Below, piece after piece: positions 60,768-64,000 of a stretch of DNA of 64,000 nucleotides. This DNA is from Pseudomonas sp. Its GTDB lineage: Bacteria > Pseudomonadota > Gammaproteobacteria > Pseudomonadales > Pseudomonadaceae. The notes beneath the pieces were generated by a model, which saw only the letters and a list, made by a program, of their open reading frames with translations, was not told the origin of the DNA and did no database searches. Position 1 is the stretch's first letter; every line of letters starts with the position of its first letter. The translations under genes were made by a program, and so were the position numbers. The stretch spans positions 672,284 through 736,283 of the forward strand of contig NZ_PEKX01000007.1 in the NCBI RefSeq assembly GCF_002796985.1, written 5' to 3'.

Positions 60768-63026
60768 ATGGTACAGGTGAGAGCGCACCAGCCGGTCAAC
60801 ACCGACGGCAGTATCAATCTCGAGGCCTGGCTGGACCATGTCCAGACCCTGGTCCCGGGACTGGATCGCAAGGTCCTGCTGGAAGCTTGTGAATTCGCCC
60901 GCGAGGTGGAGCACAAGGCGGTCAGCACGACGGACAACTCCTGGGCGGACGGCACCTCCAGCTTCCAGACGGGACTGGAGATCGCCGAAATCCTGGCGGA
61001 CCTCAAGCTGGACCAGGAATCGCTGGTCGCCGCGGTGATCTACCGTGGCGTGCGCGAAGGCAAGGTCAAGCTGGAGGACGTGGCGCAGCGCTTCGGCCCG
61101 GTGGTCGCGAAGCTGATCGAGGGTGTGCTGCGCATGGCGGCGATCAGTGCCAGCCTGATCCCGCGGCAGTCGCTGGTGCTCGGCACCCAGGCGCAGGTCG
61201 AGAACCTGCGCAAGATGCTGGTGGCCATGGTCGACGACGTGCGCGTCGCGCTGATCAAGCTCGCCGAGCGCACCTGCGCCATTCGCGCGGTGAAGAACGC
61301 CGACGAAGAAAAGCGCATGCGCGTCGCCCGCGAAGTCTTCGACATCTACGCTCCGCTGGCCCACCGCCTGGGCATCGGCCACATCAAATGGGAGCTGGAA
61401 GACCTGTCCTTCCGCTACCTCGAGCCCGACCAGTACAAGCAGATTGCCAAGCTGCTGCACGAGCGCCGGCTGGACCGCGAGCAGTACATCGCCACCGTCA
61501 TGGGGCAGCTCAAGGACGCCCTGGCCGCCACCGGCATCAAGGCTGACCTCTCCGGCCGCGCCAAGCACATCTATTCCATCTGGCGGAAGATGAAGCGCAA
61601 GGGCCTGGACTTCAGCCAGATCTACGACGTGCGCGCCGTGCGCGTGCTGGTGCCGGAAATGCGCGACTGCTACACCGCGCTGGGCATCGTGCACACCCTC
61701 TGGCGGCACATCCCCAAGGAATTCGACGACTACATCGCCAACCCCAAGGAAAACGGCTACCGCTCGCTGCACACCGCGGTGATCGGCCCCGAGGGCAAGG
61801 TGCTGGAAGTGCAGATCCGCACCCACGCCATGCACGAGGAAGCCGAGCTGGGCGTCTGTGCGCACTGGCGCTACAAGGGCACCGACGTCAAAGCCAGCTC
61901 CAACCACTACGAAGAGAAGATTTCCTGGCTGCGCCAGGTGCTCGAGTGGCACGAGGAACTGGGCGACATCGGTGGCCTGGCCGAGCAACTGCGGGTGGAT
62001 ATCGAGCCCGACCGGGTCTACGTCTTCACCCCCGACGGCCACGCCATCGACCTGCCCAAGGGCTCCACTCCGCTGGACTTCGCCTACCGGGTACACACCG
62101 AGGTCGGCCACAACTGCCGTGGCGCCAAGATCAACGGCCGCATCGTGCCGCTGAACTACAGCCTGCAGACCGGCGAGCAGGTGGAAATCATCACCGGCAA
62201 GCAGGGCGCGCCGAGCCGTGACTGGCTCAACCAGAACCTGGGTTATGTCACTACCTCGCGGGCGCGGGCGAAAATCGTCCACTGGTTCAAGCTGCAGGCG
62301 CGCGACCAGAACGTCGCGGCCGGCAAGTCCATGCTCGAGCGCGAACTCGGTCGCCTGGCACTGCCGCCGGTGGACTTCGAGAAGCTCGCCGAGAAGGCCA
62401 ACTACAAGACGGGTGAAGACCTGTTCGCCGCTCTGGGTGCTGGCGACTTGCGCCTGGCCCACGTGGTCAACTACGCGCAGCAGTTGGTCGAGCCCGAGCG
62501 CGGCACCGAACAGCTCGAACTCATCCCGCGCAAGCCGAGCAAGATCGGCCACGGCAAGCGTGGCGACATCCAGATCCAGGGCGTCGGCAACCTGCTCACG
62601 CAGATGGCCGGCTGCTGCCAGCCGCTGCCGGGCGACCCGATCGTCGGCTACATCACCCTCGGTCGCGGCGTCACCATCCACCGCCAGGACTGCGCCACGG
62701 CGCTGCAGCTGGCCGGGCGTGAGCCAGAGCGGATTATCCAGGTCAGCTGGGGCCCGGTGCCGGTCAGCACCTATCCGGTGGATATCATCATCCGGGCCTA
62801 CGACCGTTCCGGCCTGTTGCGCGATGTCTCGCAGATGCTGCTCAACGAACGCATCAACGTGCTGGCGGTGAACACCCGCTCGGACAAGGAAGACAACACC
62901 GCAATCATGCGCCTGACCATCGAGATCCCCGGCCTCGACTCGCTGGGTCGCCTGCTGGGACGCATCTCGCAGCTGCCCAACATCATCGAGGCGCGGCGTG
63001 ACCGCGCGAGTGCCAAGGATGCATAA
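60768..63026 (+). CDS. relA: GTP pyrophosphokinase RelA
   Basis: 752 aa from MVQVRAHQ. The N-terminal pseudo-hydrolase domain lacks the His-Asp pair, as in RelA. The synthetase domain (~230-400) has RVLVPEMRDCYTALGIVH and EFDDYIANPKENGYRSLHTAV; the acidic EFDD is RelA-specific and favours GDP. Then come TGS (VYVFTPDGHAIDLPKGSTPLDFAYRVH), a zinc-finger-like region with CCQPLPGDP, and a C-terminal ACT domain. It makes (p)ppGpp on stalled ribosomes. It overlaps mazG by 8 bases. Confidence 0.97.
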   Translation: MVQVRAHQPVNTDGSINLEAWLDHVQTLVPGLDRKVLLEACEFAREVEHKAVSTTDNSWADGTSSFQTGLEIAEILADLKLDQESLVAAVIYRGVREGKVKLEDVAQRFGPVVAKLIEGVLRMAAISASLIPRQSLVLGTQAQVENLRKMLVAMVDDVRVALIKLAERTCAIRAVKNADEEKRMRVAREVFDIYAPLAHRLGIGHIKWELEDLSFRYLEPDQYKQIAKLLHERRLDREQYIATVMGQLKDALAATGIKADLSGRAKHIYSIWRKMKRKGLDFSQIYDVRAVRVLVPEMRDCYTALGIVHTLWRHIPKEFDDYIANPKENGYRSLHTAVIGPEGKVLEVQIRTHAMHEEAELGVCAHWRYKGTDVKASSNHYEEKISWLRQVLEWHEELGDIGGLAEQLRVDIEPDRVYVFTPDGHAIDLPKGSTPLDFAYRVHTEVGHNCRGAKINGRIVPLNYSLQTGEQVEIITGKQGAPSRDWLNQNLGYVTTSRARAKIVHWFKLQARDQNVAAGKSMLERELGRLALPPVDFEKLAEKANYKTGEDLFAALGAGDLRLAHVVNYAQQLVEPERGTEQLELIPRKPSKIGHGKRGDIQIQGVGNLLTQMAGCCQPLPGDPIVGYITLGRGVTIHRQDCATALQLAGREPERIIQVSWGPVPVSTYPVDIIIRAYDRSGLLRDVSQMLLNERINVLAVNTRSDKEDNTAIMRLTIEIPGLDSLGRLLGRISQLPNIIEARRDRASAKDA

Positions 63027-63852
63027 GCTCGACGACCTGCTGTACCTCATGGCCCGGCTGCGCGACCCGCAGCACGGGTGCCCCTGGGACCTCAAGCAGA
63101 GCTACGCAACCATAGTCCCCTACACCCTCGAAGAGGCGTACGAGGTGGCCGACGCCATCGAGCGCGGTGACTTCGATCATCTGCGCGAGGAGTTGGGAGA
63201 CCTGCTCTTCCAGGTGGTGTATTACGCGCAGTTGGCTCGGGAGGAGGGGCGTTTCGAGTTCGATGCGGTGGTCGATGGGATCACCACTAAGCTGATCCGC
63301 CGCCACCCGCATGTGTTCCCCGACGGGGACCTGTACGGCGAGTCGGACCCAGCGAAGCTGGCGGAAGCCGCGGTCAAGCAGCGTTGGGAGGAACTGAAAG
63401 CCGAGGAGCGCGCCGCCAAGGCTGCCGAGCCGGTGCAGTTGTCCCTGCTGGACGACGTACCCAATGCGCTGCCGGCGTTGAGCCGTGCCAACAAACTGCA
63501 GAAGCGTGCTTCCCAGGTCGGCTTCGACTGGGCCGATGCCTTGCCGGTGGTGGACAAGGTTCGCGAGGAGCTGGACGAGGTGCTCGAAGCCATGGCCGGC
63601 GGTGACGCCGAGGCCCAGGCGGAAGAGGTGGGTGACCTGCTGTTCGTGGTGGTCAACCTGGCGCGCAAGCTCAAGGTCGACCCGGAGACTGCCCTGCGCG
63701 CGGCTAACGCCAAGTTTGAACGGCGCTTCCGCTACATCGAGACGGCCCTGCGTGACCAGGGGCGCACGCTGGAAGACAGCAACCTGGAAGAGATGGACGA
63801 GCTGTGGGGCGCTGCCAAGCGCGACGAGAAGAACCCGCTCAGTTGTGGATAA
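63019..63852 (+). CDS. mazG: nucleoside triphosphate pyrophosphohydrolase
   Basis: 277 aa from MHKLDDLL; a GTG seven codons earlier is possible. Two MazG domains: N-terminal TLEEAYEVADAIERGD then LREELGDLLFQVVYYA; C-terminal VREELDEVLEAM then EEVGDLLFVVVNLARK. Each has the EExxE and ExxD magnesium ligands. It hydrolyses NTPs and, in E. coli, lowers (p)ppGpp effects. The start lies inside relA, so translation is coupled. It is followed by a terminator. Confidence 0.95.
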   Translation: MHKLDDLLYLMARLRDPQHGCPWDLKQSYATIVPYTLEEAYEVADAIERGDFDHLREELGDLLFQVVYYAQLAREEGRFEFDAVVDGITTKLIRRHPHVFPDGDLYGESDPAKLAEAAVKQRWEELKAEERAAKAAEPVQLSLLDDVPNALPALSRANKLQKRASQVGFDWADALPVVDKVREELDEVLEAMAGGDAEAQAEEVGDLLFVVVNLARKLKVDPETALRAANAKFERRFRYIETALRDQGRTLEDSNLEEMDELWGAAKRDEKNPLSCG

Positions 63853-63868
63853 GTTGTTCTCCCAACCA

Positions 63869-63901
63869 TGAAAAAGCCCGGATGATTCCGGGCTTTTTCA
63901 T
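63869..63901 (+). terminator. rho-independent terminator after mazG
   Basis: AAAAAGCCCGG-ATGATT-CCGGGCTTTTT, symmetrical stem with A/T tails. Confidence 0.92.
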
Positions 63902-63909
63902 GGTTTTTC

Positions 63910-64000
63910 GTAGGAGCGAGCTTGCTCGCGAACCGCTGAATGCCGGCGCTGCCGGGAAATCTGTTCGCGAGCAATAACTAGGCGTCCTCCTCGCTCCTAC
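63910..64000. repeat. REP doublet, reaching the window end
   Basis: Left arm GTAGGAGCGAGCTTGCTCGC is consensus. The right side contains TTCGCGAGCA then an insertion-like CTAGGCGTCC before CTCGCTCCTAC, so the right arm is interrupted. Confidence 0.8.

Overview
The window is high-GC chromosomal DNA from a Pseudomonas of the P. aeruginosa group (P. nitroreducens/citronellolis-like by gene content, not P. aeruginosa itself). The evidence is gene content and order. Blocks such as gacS-ldhA, cysM-rlmD-relA-mazG, mprF with its partner hydrolase, the hldD-plpD-fimV-like-recQ block, the N-acetylglutaminylglutamine amide (NAGGN) operon and the acetate-permease block look like P. aeruginosa loci joined in a different order. 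Several junctions carry REP-type palindromes. I see no prophage, insertion sequence, plasmid gene or CRISPR array. Gene-order comparisons with P. aeruginosa are from memory and were not computed.

Layout. 0-4.5 kb: alpha/beta hydrolase (cut by the window edge), SSAT-like acetyltransferase, small membrane proteins and a GH17-type beta-glucan enzyme. 4.7-10.5 kb: orphan glycine-betaine binding protein, DUF485-actP acetate uptake pair, a cNMP/CBS/DUF294 regulator coupled to a DnaQ-type exonuclease, and a DUF3309 micro-protein. 10.9-13.8 kb: small membrane proteins, an SDR, YnfA and YheU. 13.8-19.3 kb: the osmoprotectant NAGGN operon (asnO, ngs, M42 peptidase) with a divergent MarR regulator. 19.3-23.7 kb: TauE exporter, mnmC and the polyphosphate:AMP phosphotransferase. 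23.8-27.6 kb: the c-di-GMP controlled adhesin-release pair lapD/lapG, then YbaN and YecA-family genes. 27.8-39.5 kb: recQ, an HsbD-like diguanylate cyclase, a DUF2804 protein, a MarR regulator, a FimV-like LysM protein, the type Vd autotransporter plpD, a Rdx selenoprotein-like protein and hldD. 39.8-45.5 kb: an EamA permease, csaA, an AraC regulator, an LpxH-like phosphoesterase, the in-frame remnant of a deleted glycosyltransferase, a DUF482 protein and cytochrome b561. 45.6-49.5 kb: VirJ/AcvB-like lipase and mprF. 49.6-50.2 kb: three initiator tRNA genes, each with its own promoter and terminator. 50.3-64 kb: dinB, META-domain lipoprotein, ldhA, gacS, a PirRS-like two-component pair, cysM, rlmD, relA and mazG.

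Themes. Surface and lifestyle switching (GacS, LapD/LapG, HsbD-like cyclase), envelope lipid modification (MprF plus hydrolase), osmoadaptation (NAGGN operon, betaine binding protein) and stringent control (relA, mazG; the three tRNA promoters have GC-rich start regions). The most useful new observations are the in-frame glycosyltransferase deletion, promoter-proximal repeat arrays before the betaine-binding, acetate-permease and small membrane genes, two distinct families of dispersed palindromes, and regulators whose usual partners are absent (PirRS without pirA, LapDG without an adhesin, HsbD without HptB/HsbR/HsbA). I found no clear candidate for a wholly new multi-gene system.
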